From positions 155,296 to 219,295 of the forward strand of contig NZ_LMEY01000002.1 of NCBI RefSeq assembly GCF_001426665.1: a DNA stretch of 64,000 nucleotides. The letters are read 5' to 3'. Shown piece by piece: positions 36,117-45,906 of this stretch (positions are counted from its first letter, which is position 1; each line of letters begins with the position of its first letter). The notes beneath the pieces were generated by a model. The model saw nothing but the letters and a program-made list of their open reading frames with translations, was not told the DNA's origin and did not search any database. The stretch comes from Rhizobium sp. Root1334 (lineage in GTDB: Bacteria; Pseudomonadota; Alphaproteobacteria; Rhizobiales; Rhizobiaceae). A program made the position numbers and the translations under genes.

Positions 36117-36514
36117 GCACGAGCCTGTCCAGGCGACCACGGCTTCGGGCAGATCACGCCAGGTCTCTGCCAAAGTGGCTGGAACTGTTTGCCGCGACGC
36201 GAAACGATATTGCTCCGAATGATGAGACGAAGACTTGCTTTATGGCGACAGCAGAACGGTTCACGCGAAGCCGGCCCCTTGCGCTATTCTACAATCCGGC
36301 CGTGAATGACCAGGTTGTTGAGCACTCGTGAACGCGGATGGTCAACCTCGACTGTTTTTTCAAAAGCTCGTTCGGATTGCCGTCATGAAGCGTGGAAACT
36401 GCTCCGTCCAGTCGGAGTTCGAAACCTGTCCTGGGGATTGTCCACCGGGATCACGTCGAGGATCCCGTTGGATGGGAGAGTTTATGCCGGGCGCTAAAGA
36501 TTACCCTGGCCGAG

Positions 36515-37678
36515 TTACCTCACTGACATGGTATTCACGGTGTTCGCAAACGACGCGCCTTGGGATACAGGCGCGACGGTCGTGGCCACAAGCGAAGAAA
36601 ATTTGCGAATTTCAGCGAGCGACGAGTTGGCAACGTAGATCAGATCGCGGTTCCTAATCTTGAAGCTCTTCAATATGAAGAAACCGTTGGGACCTTTCAA
36701 ATCCACTTGGTAGATGACGTTGACGGTTCCGTCAGCTTGCACTGGACCTGCGCTCGGGGCGAACGCCCGAACGATTGCGGCGGATTCTCGACGATAAATA
36801 AACACCGCTCTGGCGTTTGCTTTATCATCGTTCAGGCCACCTACTTTAGCCAGGCCTTGGTTCAGGTACAACTGCGTCTCATCGAATTGCACGGAGGCAT
36901 TGGCCATAGCCGCCCCGAATACGGTGAAGCTCCGAGGTTGTCGAATAAGCGTGATCACATCGTTGGGCTGAACGTAAACGTTCTCGCGAGGATCAGAAAT
37001 TAGTTGTTCCATTGGGATGGTTTCAGACCTGCTGCCTCGCGTGATCTGCACCGCCAATTGATGCGATTCAACCCGTGGACCTCCGGCATCCGCAATAACA
37101 CCAAGCAGACGATTTCCACCTGGTGCGAGCGGAATGCGGCCGCTTGCCGCAACTTCCCCGGTCACCGTTACTGCGTTGGAGTTGTTTTTCACAACGCTGA
37201 CAAGCGCCTGGGGCTGCACGGCCATTCTGGCCAAAGCTTTTTCAATGGTCAGTTTTACAGCATCGGGGCTTTGGCCCACCACCGCCACATGCCCAGCAAA
37301 GGGGACCGAAATGGTTCCACTTTCGGTAACAACTTGCGGCGGGATTTGAGTTGAACTTTGGGTACCGGTCGAGAAGAGCCCTTCCTTCGAGGCTTCCCAG
37401 ATGGTCACACTGACGGCATCCCCGACGCCAATGCGCGACGCGCTCTGTCGGTGGGCTGCGCCGAATGCAGCCGACAAGGGCTTTTCTTGTTCTCGCGACA
37501 GCAGATCGGCAACTGCAGGTGTGACCGGAACAAGTTTATAGGGGGTTACAGCCGCTTTTTCACCCGATTGGATTGTCCCTTCACTGAGGCCGTAACCAGG
37601 AAGCCCGCTACAGGACGATAAAACCAGAACTGACGACGCCGCGGCGGCTAGAAACAGGAATCTCACAACAGTTGGCAT
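36515..37678 (-). CDS. Wza-type polysaccharide export lipoprotein
   Basis: 387 residues. Lipoprotein signal ending VLSSC. The polysaccharide biosynthesis/export domain starts at about residue 80 (RIGVGDAVSVTIWEA, GTISVPFAGHVAVVGQSPDAV), followed by two SLBB-like repeats (VTVTGEVAASGRIPL... and FTVFGAAMANASVQF...) and a C-terminal IYVANSSLAEIRKFSSLV region. Such proteins form the outer-membrane channel for capsule or exopolysaccharide. No Wzc kinase or glycosyltransferase lies next to it, so it is an orphan copy here. Confidence 0.88.
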   Translation of the reverse strand: MPTVVRFLFLAAAASSVLVLSSCSGLPGYGLSEGTIQSGEKAAVTPYKLVPVTPAVADLLSREQEKPLSAAFGAAHRQSASRIGVGDAVSVTIWEASKEGLFSTGTQSSTQIPPQVVTESGTISVPFAGHVAVVGQSPDAVKLTIEKALARMAVQPQALVSVVKNNSNAVTVTGEVAASGRIPLAPGGNRLLGVIADAGGPRVESHQLAVQITRGSRSETIPMEQLISDPRENVYVQPNDVITLIRQPRSFTVFGAAMANASVQFDETQLYLNQGLAKVGGLNDDKANARAVFIYRRESAAIVRAFAPSAGPVQADGTVNVIYQVDLKGPNGFFILKSFKIRNRDLIYVANSSLAEIRKFSSLVATTVAPVSQGASFANTVNTMSVR

Positions 37679-37884
37679 TCACCCAACTTTCACCGACTGC
37701 TCATCAATCCAGAGCTAGCCGTTCGATTTGGATGAGACTTATGACAAATAGTTTAAGCAATGCCAACCGCTCCAAACGTTTTTGATTTTTGTTTGGACGG
37801 AGCTTCAAGTTCTTATTATCCGCAGGCACTTCAACCCATTCCTCGACGCACTCCGGATCGGGCGTCGAAGGTTATGGCGTCGAG

Positions 37885-38325
37885 TTACCCAGCGATCACC
37901 GCGCGCAAACGAGCCCAGAAGCCTTCTTTCCTGTCCACATGTTTTGCCCGCAGGTAGCAGGCAGTCGCTCCAGAGCTTACAGTCGCGCCGAAATGGCAAT
38001 TGCAGACAATTCTGTGCAAATGCCGGTCGGGCAGCTCGAAAAATCGCCGTGCCTCACCATAGGTGTCGTTTTCCATCCCGGCTGCCCGAAGAACCGGATC
38101 GTCGTAGGCGACGGAGATAGCCGAGTTGTCGCTGCGCAAGAGCGCGCGGACCGCGGCTGGTTGATATTCAGTTTGTTGTAGTGTCGAGAGGACGCGGTGC
38201 GGATCCCGGTCGAGAAGTTCCACCCAGCGTCGAAGGCGTTCGGCGCGAGGCATGATTTCTTGATGCGGGTAACCTTGGTTGATCTTAGCGAGAGTCTGCA
38301 GTCGATTGAATTCGTGGTGCTTCAT
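37885..38325 (-). CDS. hypothetical protein, 146 aa
   Basis: ATG 38325 is preferred to the ATG 12 bases upstream because GGAGG lies just before it. The protein is helical and charged (RAERLRRWVELLDRDPHRVLSTLQQTEY) with three or four histidines and cysteines in RHLHRIVCNCHFGATVSSGATACYLRAKHV. No membrane segment. I do not recognise a family. It stands alone between the Wza-like gene and the FAD oxidoreductase. Confidence 0.6.
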   Translation of the reverse strand: MKHHEFNRLQTLAKINQGYPHQEIMPRAERLRRWVELLDRDPHRVLSTLQQTEYQPAAVRALLRSDNSAISVAYDDPVLRAAGMENDTYGEARRFFELPDRHLHRIVCNCHFGATVSSGATACYLRAKHVDRKEGFWARLRAVIAG

Positions 38326-38521
38326 TTCGGCCTCCATTGAGACGATTGATGCTCCGCAGTTACAATCCTCGTACCCTGGCTCCTACTATGGATAAAGTCC
38401 AATCACGATTGAATTGTCGCTTCCACTTCCCCGGGGACGAGGTGAATAGAAAACGCGTTTGCGAGCCACTTTAAAATTTCGCGATTATTGGGCCCACCGA
38501 TCGATGGCGCGTCTGGGTGGG

Positions 38522-40291
38522 CTACTCCATGATCTGCCCGGCGGCGGCAAGGGTTTTCCTTAATTTCACTATATTCACACCGGAGGCATCGCCATTGGTC
38601 GCAAGTGCGGCCGCTGCCCCAGCAGCTTGGCCAAGAACCATGTAGGTTGGTTCAACCCGGACCGATGTATAGGCGGCGTGACTGGTTGATAATGCGATCG
38701 GTACAATGAGGTTGGTCACCTGGGTCTGCTTCGGGAGCATGGCGCGGTAAGGTATCTGATAGGGGCCGACGCTGATGCTTTCGCGGCTTTCGTCGGCGAT
38801 GTAGCCGGCTTTGACGGTCCGGATCATACCATGCTCATCCATGGGATAATAACCCAAACCAATGGAATCCGGGAACCGGGTTTTATTCTGCAAATCGTTT
38901 TGTGTCAGAACCAGCTGCCCTAACAGCCGGCGCGCCTGCCGAACATATATTTGCCGCGGAAAATTGCCGTTGTCCGTGAATTCGTTTGCACAAAGGCCAT
39001 ACTGGGCAGTAAATTCCCTCACGTGAGTTGGGACGCGCGGGTCCGTTGTTGCGAACCACATAAGGCCGAGAATATGGTCACGTACCATGTTCCTTATGGC
39101 GTTGCGTCTCGCTTCATTTCCCACGACATAGCTGTAGCCGATGTGCCATACATTGGTGGAGAAATACGGTGTAGAGTTGACATCCTGTTGGCCATTCACA
39201 GTGACTCCCCCACCGGTAAAATGGCTTGCAGAGATTTTGACGCCAGCGTTTTGAGCGGCACGAAGAAACCGCGCAGTCGTTTCATAGCGCAATGGATCAT
39301 AGTTTTGCGGTTTGGTGAACGGCACCTTCTGACCTGTCCGGGTGATACAGAAACGATAATTAAACGCCATCAGGCTTTTGTCGGCGGACCCAATTGCCAG
39401 TTGCCCGGTGTCAATAACGCCCGGCAAGAGGCCGCTTCGCGGATCGCCTTGTTTGACATAAGGGTCAACCTTAATTTCGATGTCGTTCGGGCCGACCGTA
39501 GGATAGTTGATCCGCTGCACCCCTGCAGCAGTCTCTCCATACTTGCTACTGCTTTCCCGGCCGATAATGGTCGAGACGCCCGACCTCGCCATCAGGTCAC
39601 CCTCATAGCTCGCATCTATAAAAATATCGGCGCAATATTCTTCGCCAGTCGTCATGCGCACGCGTTTGATTTGTCGCCCGGAGCGCGTCACTGTGATGAT
39701 GCGTTGGCCATACCGAACATCCACGCCTGCCCGAGATAACCCCGTTTTGAATGTCTGTTCCGCCCAATGAGATTCAAAATATATTCGTACCGGATCAACA
39801 CTTCGATAGTGATTGCGCGCCTGCCTGAGAAAGGCGGCGACCAGTCCGCCATAGACATTCGTTCTGGGAGAGGCGTCAGTTTTCGTAAGGCCGTTCGACA
39901 TCATCCCACCAACATGGGCAGTTGGTTCGAGCAGGGTGACCTTCTTTTTCATCGTTGCCGCTTGTATTGCAGCCATTATGCCACCCGGTGTCCCGCCATA
40001 TACGAGCACGCTTGAAGCATTGCACAGTGCGTGAGCCTGCCCGAAGCCAAAGCAAACAAATGCCGCGCCCAAGAGAATGGCCCGGGACCGGCCGAAAAAT
40101 ATCCGTCGAAAATCGCGCAAAAACCAAATCTCCCAAAATCTAAACGCGAGCAAAAGCACCTTCAAACTGCCCAAGAATCGCACGCGAGTTCGAAATCCAA
40201 CACGGTTCAACTGGGCTTGCAAGGCGCAAACGATTGTCTTTGGACCGACGCTCGGCCGAGCTCGACGAACTGATGCAAGCCCACAGATCAT
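38522..40291 (-). CDS. exported FAD-dependent oxidoreductase
   Basis: 589 codons, start uncertain because there is no ATG between 40291 and the mature protein; a TTG or GTG shortly before the hydrophobic stretch AILLGAAFVCFGFGQAHA is likelier than the first residues. FAD-binding begins SSVLVYGGTPGGIMAAIQAA, then THVGGMMSNGLTKTD-like AHVGGMMSNG and the C-terminal VEPTYMVLGQAAGAAAALA. This is the FAD-dependent oxidoreductase family PF12831 pattern. The signal-like segment suggests periplasmic location. Substrate unknown. Confidence 0.78.
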   Translation of the reverse strand: MICGLASVRRARPSVGPKTIVCALQAQLNRVGFRTRVRFLGSLKVLLLAFRFWEIWFLRDFRRIFFGRSRAILLGAAFVCFGFGQAHALCNASSVLVYGGTPGGIMAAIQAATMKKKVTLLEPTAHVGGMMSNGLTKTDASPRTNVYGGLVAAFLRQARNHYRSVDPVRIYFESHWAEQTFKTGLSRAGVDVRYGQRIITVTRSGRQIKRVRMTTGEEYCADIFIDASYEGDLMARSGVSTIIGRESSSKYGETAAGVQRINYPTVGPNDIEIKVDPYVKQGDPRSGLLPGVIDTGQLAIGSADKSLMAFNYRFCITRTGQKVPFTKPQNYDPLRYETTARFLRAAQNAGVKISASHFTGGGVTVNGQQDVNSTPYFSTNVWHIGYSYVVGNEARRNAIRNMVRDHILGLMWFATTDPRVPTHVREFTAQYGLCANEFTDNGNFPRQIYVRQARRLLGQLVLTQNDLQNKTRFPDSIGLGYYPMDEHGMIRTVKAGYIADESRESISVGPYQIPYRAMLPKQTQVTNLIVPIALSTSHAAYTSVRVEPTYMVLGQAAGAAAALATNGDASGVNIVKLRKTLAAAGQIME

Positions 40292-40481
40292 ATTCTTCTG
40301 TTGGCCGTGGAGGTGTGCTCTGCTCCACTTTCACGTGACGAAGCCGCAGACGTCGGCGACGTCTCTAAAGCATTTGCCGCTCAACAGAGCTGGATCCCGC
40401 TAGCGATGCTTGGCGCTTTGGTGGTGCCGCCCCGGCAATGCGAATGGAAGCTCGCGAGAACAAGCAAGTTCATTTTCTCTC

Positions 40482-41998
40482 AGCTCGACTTTGTACATTA
40501 TGCGGCAAAGCAAAGCGCCTGCGTCATGCGCCTGAGGCGTTGTGTTTGGATTTTGGGAATGTCCGGGTCTGGCGGATAGTGTCGATAAATGTTCTGATCC
40601 CACAAAGTGCCGCGCACGGCGCCGATGGCATCGGAGAATGTGAAGTCCGTTTTCTTGTACCACGCGGCGGTATAGGGACGAGCGCCTTCGCCGAGCAGAT
40701 CGCATGCCCAGAGTGTCACGAGACTGTAGAGCCCCAGCAGCGATGGTGTCGTGCGCATAATGGCTTTGTCGTTCCACTGCCGTTGGGTTTCCACGCCAAG
40801 ATGTGCGCGCGTTTTGGCGAAGGTGACCTCGATTTGCCAGCGTCGAACGAAATAGGAAATGATCTGAGCGGGCTCAAGATTGACGTTGGTACTCATGAAC
40901 GCCTGGGGTTCACGACGGCCTGACGGATCTTTGACGATAACCCAGCGAATGGGACGCGGCGGTGTTCCACGTCGATACCAGAGGCCTGTTCCTGACGTGA
41001 CATCATGGGATTTGCCGGTCTGCCTGCCGTACCAGGAGGATGCAACAATCCTTTGCCACTCGGTCTTTGGGTCCTTGAGAAGCGTTTTCAGTTTCGGCAG
41101 TGGCCTGCCTTTTTGCGCGGGCCGCCCGAGCGTATGGTCATTCCGTTGATCCGGTGGAGCAAAAAGACTGGCATCCAGGCGCAGCCGCGTGATGAGAGTG
41201 GCCGTGGCAGGAAGCGCTGCCGCCAATGTATGAACGGCAAAGCTGCTGTCTCCGACAAATATGATCTCGCGCTTCGGCAGCCAGCGGCAAAGCTGTAAGA
41301 TGCCTTGCCTTGCCCAATCAGTCAGCAACTTGTGTCTGCGGCCCTTCTTATGATCATGGCGCTCGGAGGGGCACAGGATCGTCAGCACCGGCCGGGCTTT
41401 TATGCATCTGGCCCATGGGACTGGTGACAGAACCATGAAGCTCAACCATCTCAAACCGCTGGCCTTGACGAAGTGACCATGACTGGAGCGCACCGGATCA
41501 CGATAGATTCCACGTGCGGCGATACGTTGGCCCCAGCGTCGTTCGATCGTATCGTCCATGCCGATCACGACGGGGCCGTCGGGCACGAGCCGTTCAACGA
41601 TGACGGACAGCAGCCGTGCCGACAACAGGCGGGGGTTCCAGCGGGCGCGGTTGAGGAGTTGATGATAGGCCGCAAAATTGCTGGCCTCTGCTCGACCGGT
41701 GATCCGCAAACAGGCCGTCACGGTTCGCTTGCCGGGAGAAAGGATCGCACCCATCACGAGGACCAGAAGATGGTCCCAACTCGGCGCGGTAAACCAGACA
41801 CGAAAGGGCGAAAGCCATTGGCGAAGGATGTGAGGAACCGCGTCGCCCAGGTTATTTCTACGATCAGGAGATTTGCTCATCCATCGGTTGGAATCCGATA
41901 GAGCCGCTGACGCAAGGGATGCAAACTGCGGCGAATTGATTCACCCGAGCCGCTCCGCAGAGCCCGAAATCACGGCCGATTTTGTACAAAGTCGAGCT
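40482..41998 (-). mobile_element. IS701/IS4-type insertion sequence, apparently intact
   Basis: Inverted repeats AGCTCGACTTTGTACA at 40482-40497 and its complement at 41983-41998 bound a 1.5-kb element with one full-length transposase. I see no certain target duplication (CTCAG on the left against CTTAG on the right). Confidence 0.8.
40498..41880 (-). CDS. DDE transposase (IS701/IS4 type)
   Basis: 460 residues without interruption. VVIGMDDTIERRWG carries the first catalytic aspartate, EIIFVGDSSFAVHTL the second, and RRWQIEVTFAKTRAHLGVETQRQW the glutamate. The conserved N-terminal region (PSWDHLLVLVMGAILSPGKRTV) fits the DDE_5 superfamily endonucleases. It fills the element bounded by the 16-base inverted repeats, so it may be active. 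Confidence 0.88.
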   Translation of the reverse strand: MSKSPDRRNNLGDAVPHILRQWLSPFRVWFTAPSWDHLLVLVMGAILSPGKRTVTACLRITGRAEASNFAAYHQLLNRARWNPRLLSARLLSVIVERLVPDGPVVIGMDDTIERRWGQRIAARGIYRDPVRSSHGHFVKASGLRWLSFMVLSPVPWARCIKARPVLTILCPSERHDHKKGRRHKLLTDWARQGILQLCRWLPKREIIFVGDSSFAVHTLAAALPATATLITRLRLDASLFAPPDQRNDHTLGRPAQKGRPLPKLKTLLKDPKTEWQRIVASSWYGRQTGKSHDVTSGTGLWYRRGTPPRPIRWVIVKDPSGRREPQAFMSTNVNLEPAQIISYFVRRWQIEVTFAKTRAHLGVETQRQWNDKAIMRTTPSLLGLYSLVTLWACDLLGEGARPYTAAWYKKTDFTFSDAIGAVRGTLWDQNIYRHYPPDPDIPKIQTQRLRRMTQALCFAA

Positions 41999-42224
41999 TA
42001 GGTTTTGATTAATTCGAAAAGCTGAGGGCTGGGCTTTAACGCCGATTAAATGGTTCTACCCAAAGATCACGCTTTGGGAGAGTAGCGGTGCAGATAGTGT
42101 TTCTGAGGGAAAACGAGACGCCTTCGTTTATCTTGGGTGAAAGATCAACATTTATACTCGGAAATCGACGGTTTACTGGTGTCACTCCGTTGAGTGCGTG
42201 TGATGATTGAGGAGGGGCGGTGAA

Positions 42225-43229
42225 ATGCTCAAGCGTATCAAGCGGCACCAAGTCCGGGTGGGGATGTTTATCACCGATATCGAGGATCCCTTGCGGGACG
42301 AGGCGGCACCTGTGCGCAGCTTTCTCTTGAAGGATGAAGCGGCGGCGGCGAAGGTCAGAGCCAGCAACATCATCAGTCTTGTTATCGATATCCGCAGGGG
42401 AGTGGATGTGGGTTCCGGTCCGGCCCAGCCGGAGGCGCGACAGAGCGAGACATCGTCGTCCAGCCTTTCCCGGGCGTTTACCCAGACCGAGATCAAGGAA
42501 GCGCTGCAGACGATCGAGCAAACAAGGCCGCTTCTCGACACGCTGTTTGCCAACGTAAGACTGAGTGGCACGGCCACATTCGAGCCCGCCGATCGCGCTG
42601 TGGAACAGATCGCCAAATCGATGGAGAGCAATCCGGCAGCGCTGATTGGCATTACCCGCCTCAAGACCAAGGATGAATATACGTTCCTGCATTCGCTTGC
42701 CGTCAGCGCGCTGATGGTACATTTCGCGCGCTTCCTCAAATTCGATGAGCAGGCCGTACGGGTTCTTGGCGTCAGCGGTCTGCTGCACGATATCGGCAAA
42801 ATGGTCATGCCTGATGCGCTGCTGTCGAAGAAGGGTGCACTGACCGACGAGGAAATGGCGCAGATCCGCACCCACCCGGTTCGTGGCTACGAATTGCTGT
42901 CGCGCCAGGCCGACATGCCGCAAACCGTGCTGGATGTTTGCCTCCACCACCATGAGCGGATTGACGGTAAGGGCTATCCCTTCGGTCTATCGGATAAGCA
43001 GCTCAGCCCGTCCGCGCGGATAGCGGCTATTTGCGATGTCTATGATGCGATGACCTCGGCGCGACCCTACAAACGCGCATGGACACCTGCCGAAACACTG
43101 AGGATGATGCTGAAATCGGAAGGCCATTTTGACCGGCATCTGCTGACGCAGTTCAATGCCAGTCTGCGTGCGTCGTTTTCACCCGTGCCGCCGAAAGACC
43201 GCCGCAACGGGGCTCGAGCGGTTCAGTAG
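42225..43229 (+). CDS. HD-GYP domain c-di-GMP phosphodiesterase
   Basis: 334 residues from ATG 42225 with GAGGAGGGG before it. An N-terminal DUF3391-like domain (KRIKRHQVRVGMFITDIE) is followed by the HD-GYP domain: EYTFLHSLAVSALMVHFA, GLLHDIGKMVMPDALL (HD), HPVRGYELL, CLHHHERIDGKGYPFGL (the GYP in GKGYP) and ICDVYDAMTSARPYK. All metal-ligand histidines and aspartates are present, so it should hydrolyse c-di-GMP. It is cytosolic, and its neighbours give no clue to its input. It is convergent with oiaK. Confidence 0.93.
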   Translation: MLKRIKRHQVRVGMFITDIEDPLRDEAAPVRSFLLKDEAAAAKVRASNIISLVIDIRRGVDVGSGPAQPEARQSETSSSSLSRAFTQTEIKEALQTIEQTRPLLDTLFANVRLSGTATFEPADRAVEQIAKSMESNPAALIGITRLKTKDEYTFLHSLAVSALMVHFARFLKFDEQAVRVLGVSGLLHDIGKMVMPDALLSKKGALTDEEMAQIRTHPVRGYELLSRQADMPQTVLDVCLHHHERIDGKGYPFGLSDKQLSPSARIAAICDVYDAMTSARPYKRAWTPAETLRMMLKSEGHFDRHLLTQFNASLRASFSPVPPKDRRNGARAVQ

Positions 43230-43242
43230 GGCCTCGGCATTT

Positions 43243-44586
43243 TTACCCTTGGAGGCCGTCGCGGATCTGCGCGAAGTAACCGTCTGATCCGACCTGACCG
43301 CCCTTGAGCGCAATCTGCAGACCATTGGTCGCTGCATAAGCGCCGTGGGCCGTGCACAATGGCGATCCCGGGGTTTGTGGCAATGGCAGCAGCGTGGTCA
43401 GCGCCTGCACATACAACTCCCGAAGCGCATGGCTCGACGTATCCCCGCCAGCGATGACGGCGCGGGTCAGTTGCTGTTCCTCGACCAGGCGGCGCAGGAT
43501 CGTCCCGAGCTGGCGGCCGAGACGGTGGCGGCTGCCCGGGATGCGATCGATATCGCCACCGCGATCGGCGGATGGACCGAGCGCTGTGTTGAGGATGACG
43601 CTCTCGCCGCGCTTGAGGCTGCTAAGGCCAGCTGCAACGGCCTGTTCCAGCGCGGCATTGCCATTTTCGCCGAGCAGTTCCAGCGGGTCGAGATCAATAC
43701 CGGAAAAACCGTTTTCGGTCGCATGGCGGATCTGCCGTTCGGTGGTCGGCGAAACGCTACCGGAAACGACCGCGATACGGTCCGCTTTGCCGGGCAGAGG
43801 GAAGCTCTTCATGCCTTCCGTCAGGCCGGCCGCACGCCAGGCCGTCAGTAGCGCATATTCGACGCCGGAAGAACCGGCGACAAACCACCCGCCGCCGCGG
43901 CGCAGGCGTAAGAGCTGGTGGCCGGCTTGGGACTGGCTCTCAGGGCTGTCGACATCAAAGAGAACCATGCCGTTCGCATCGCGGCAAAGATCATCGATCC
44001 GGTTCTCCGCATCAGCAGCGGCAAGCATGGACAGATCTGCCAGTCTGATGTTCAGGGTCGTTTGTGCGCTCAGATGCAGTCGCAGGTCAGCCTCGGTCAT
44101 CGGTGTTACCGGATGGCGGCTCATGACGGGGTGTCGGTCAATGCGGTAGACCTCGCCCTGATAGGCGGCGAAGAGATGGCCAAAGGCCGTGTAGCGCTTC
44201 AGCTGCGGCGCGCCGACAAGAATGGGGACATAAGGCTGCCCGAACATCGTCCTGCCGATTTCGACGGCCTTGCCGATGTTGCCGATCTCTGGGCTGGAAT
44301 CGAAGGTCGAGCAGACCTTGTAGTGGCAGATACCGGCGTCAAGGCTTTTCAACCACCGGAAGGCCGGTGTCAGGTTTTCATCCATCCAGTCCGGCGTTTC
44401 GCTGCGGCTGGTGCCGGCAAGGCCGATGGCGCGGCAGTGACCGAAGCGTCTTCGAAGGGTTTCATCCGGCACATCCATGAATAGGACGGTATCGACGCCA
44501 TTGGAGGCCAGCGCCTCCATGACATCGGTTGAGCCTGTCAGGTCGTCGCCGTAATAGGAGAGGAGCGGATTGAGTTGTGCGGTCAT
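43243..44586 (-). CDS. oiaK: 3-oxo-isoapionate kinase (four-carbon acid sugar kinase family)
   Basis: 447 residues of the DUF1537/OtnK family. The N-terminal substrate domain has LSYYGDDLTGSTDVMEAL and HYKVCSTFDSSPEIGNIGKAVE. The C-terminal ATP-binding half has VVSGSVSPTTERQI and RAVIAGGDTSSHALRELYVQAL. DUF1537 kinases phosphorylate sugar acids; next to a RuBisCO-like protein the expected substrate is 3-oxo-isoapionate, giving the 4-phosphate. Five bases separate it from the RuBisCO-like gene, which precedes it in the transcript. The assignment is by context and family. Confidence 0.8.
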   Translation of the reverse strand: MTAQLNPLLSYYGDDLTGSTDVMEALASNGVDTVLFMDVPDETLRRRFGHCRAIGLAGTSRSETPDWMDENLTPAFRWLKSLDAGICHYKVCSTFDSSPEIGNIGKAVEIGRTMFGQPYVPILVGAPQLKRYTAFGHLFAAYQGEVYRIDRHPVMSRHPVTPMTEADLRLHLSAQTTLNIRLADLSMLAAADAENRIDDLCRDANGMVLFDVDSPESQSQAGHQLLRLRRGGGWFVAGSSGVEYALLTAWRAAGLTEGMKSFPLPGKADRIAVVSGSVSPTTERQIRHATENGFSGIDLDPLELLGENGNAALEQAVAAGLSSLKRGESVILNTALGPSADRGGDIDRIPGSRHRLGRQLGTILRRLVEEQQLTRAVIAGGDTSSHALRELYVQALTTLLPLPQTPGSPLCTAHGAYAATNGLQIALKGGQVGSDGYFAQIRDGLQG

Positions 44587-44591
44587 GATGC

Positions 44592-45845
44592 CTACTCGCT
44601 TGCACTGCCGAATTTCTGGATGGAAGCGGCAAGTTCCGGATGATCCTTGGCGTAGGTCTCAAGCGGAATATCGGCCACGGCCGCCTGCCAAGCTTGCTGC
44701 ACGGCGCGCACACCTGCCGCCGGTCCATTCGGATGGCTGACGATGCCACCGCCACATAGATAAAGCAGATCGGTGGTCCGTCCCGTCCGTCGATAGGTTT
44801 CCGGCGCCTGTCCGCCCCATTGTCCGGAGCCGGCAACAGGAAGGGCGCAGTCGGATTGATCGAACAGCGGCGTGGTGACAGCCTTGAAGCTTTCGACGAA
44901 ACTGTCGTCCGGTTCCCAATATTTGACGCCGATCCCATTGATCTGGAATTGATCGACACCGAGGAGCCGCCAGAACTGTTGCCAGACCTTAAAATCAAAG
45001 CCGATACCGGGATGGCGGGTCAGCACGTCCCAGCCGTTGCGATGGGCGTGCAGAACGAGACCGGAGCGCTTGCGCAGGAACGCCATGCCCCCCATGCCAA
45101 TGGAGTTGATATTGACGACGGCACAATTGCCGCCGGCTTCCAGAACAAGGTCGTGGTTGCGCATCATCTCGTCGGGGTCGGTCGCCGAGATACCGAACGC
45201 GTACATCACCTTCTTGCCGGTCTTTTGCTCGTGATCGAGAATTTTCGGCATGATTGCTGCGACGCGTTCGCTAAGCGGCGAATAGGCCGGGCTCATCAGC
45301 TTCTCATCGTCCTTGATGAAATCGACGCCGGAACCGATCAGCTCACCGACAAGCTCAGCCGTTTCATGAGGACGCAAGCCTAGCGCCGGCTTGACGATGG
45401 TGCCTATAATCGGCCGGTTATAGACACCGGTAAGCTTGCGGCTGCCGGTCAGGCCGAATTGCGGGCCTGGATAGGCGGATCTATATTCCTGGGGCAGTTT
45501 CAGATCGACGACGCGCAGCCCGGTCATGCCGCGGATCGAGAAGATGCCGCCGACCGCAATGGTCATTAGAGCGGAAAGATCGGTGCCAATGGCATCGAGC
45601 GGAAAGGCAATATCGACATCGGCGCGGTGGATCGCGCCGTGGCCTGCTTCAGCCTCTGGCCAGCTCGCGGTGGCGGCGTCGGCAAGGGGACGGATGGCAA
45701 GGACACGGGCTGCGACACGGGCCTTCAACTCCGGCGTCTCGCCGGGCACGGGTACGAAGGTTCCCGTCGATTGATCGCTGGCGATCTTATCCGCCATGGC
45801 CTCGACGCTGCCCGGCGTTTCGATTCTGTAGGTGACGACAATCAT
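44592..45845 (-). CDS. RuBisCO-like protein, 3-oxo-isoapionate-4-phosphate decarboxylase or transcarboxylase/hydrolase
   Basis: 417 residues of RuBisCO large-subunit type. The canonical GTIVKPALGL holds the first active-site lysine, and GVDFIKDDEKL the carbamylated lysine with its Mg-binding Asp-Glu. The loop-6 lysine is not evident, as in other RuBisCO-like proteins. NINSIGMGGMAFL and HAHRNGWDVLTRHPGIGFDF follow. Two apiose-pathway families exist in this superfamily, a decarboxylase and a transcarboxylase/hydrolase. The absence of the tetrulose-phosphate isomerase genes that a decarboxylase would need favours the second, but only weakly. Divergent from the GntR regulator. Confidence 0.82.
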   Translation of the reverse strand: MIVVTYRIETPGSVEAMADKIASDQSTGTFVPVPGETPELKARVAARVLAIRPLADAATASWPEAEAGHGAIHRADVDIAFPLDAIGTDLSALMTIAVGGIFSIRGMTGLRVVDLKLPQEYRSAYPGPQFGLTGSRKLTGVYNRPIIGTIVKPALGLRPHETAELVGELIGSGVDFIKDDEKLMSPAYSPLSERVAAIMPKILDHEQKTGKKVMYAFGISATDPDEMMRNHDLVLEAGGNCAVVNINSIGMGGMAFLRKRSGLVLHAHRNGWDVLTRHPGIGFDFKVWQQFWRLLGVDQFQINGIGVKYWEPDDSFVESFKAVTTPLFDQSDCALPVAGSGQWGGQAPETYRRTGRTTDLLYLCGGGIVSHPNGPAAGVRAVQQAWQAAVADIPLETYAKDHPELAASIQKFGSASE

Positions 45846-45906
45846 GATCGTGCAAAAGCCTCCCTGTATAACAAATCCCGTCCAGTTTCAGCTGGTGCGC
45901 TTTTGG

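Larger units (their letters stand above)
35668..36514. other. intergenic region upstream of the apiose operon, degenerate DNA
   Basis: About 850 bases with overlapping short frames on both strands, none with family resemblance. It contains a terminator-like hairpin at 35741-35768 and a 9-bp tandem repeat at 36084-36116. Probably decayed or junction sequence. Confidence 0.4.

Noticed and set aside
42036..42953. 305-codon minus-strand frame
   Set aside because: Antisense to the HD-GYP gene, which has all catalytic residues and a strong ribosome binding site.
43231..43258. Inverted repeat GGCCTC/GAGGCC between the HD-GYP gene and oiaK
   Set aside because: Long loop, no T-tract and overlap with coding sequence; not a convincing terminator.
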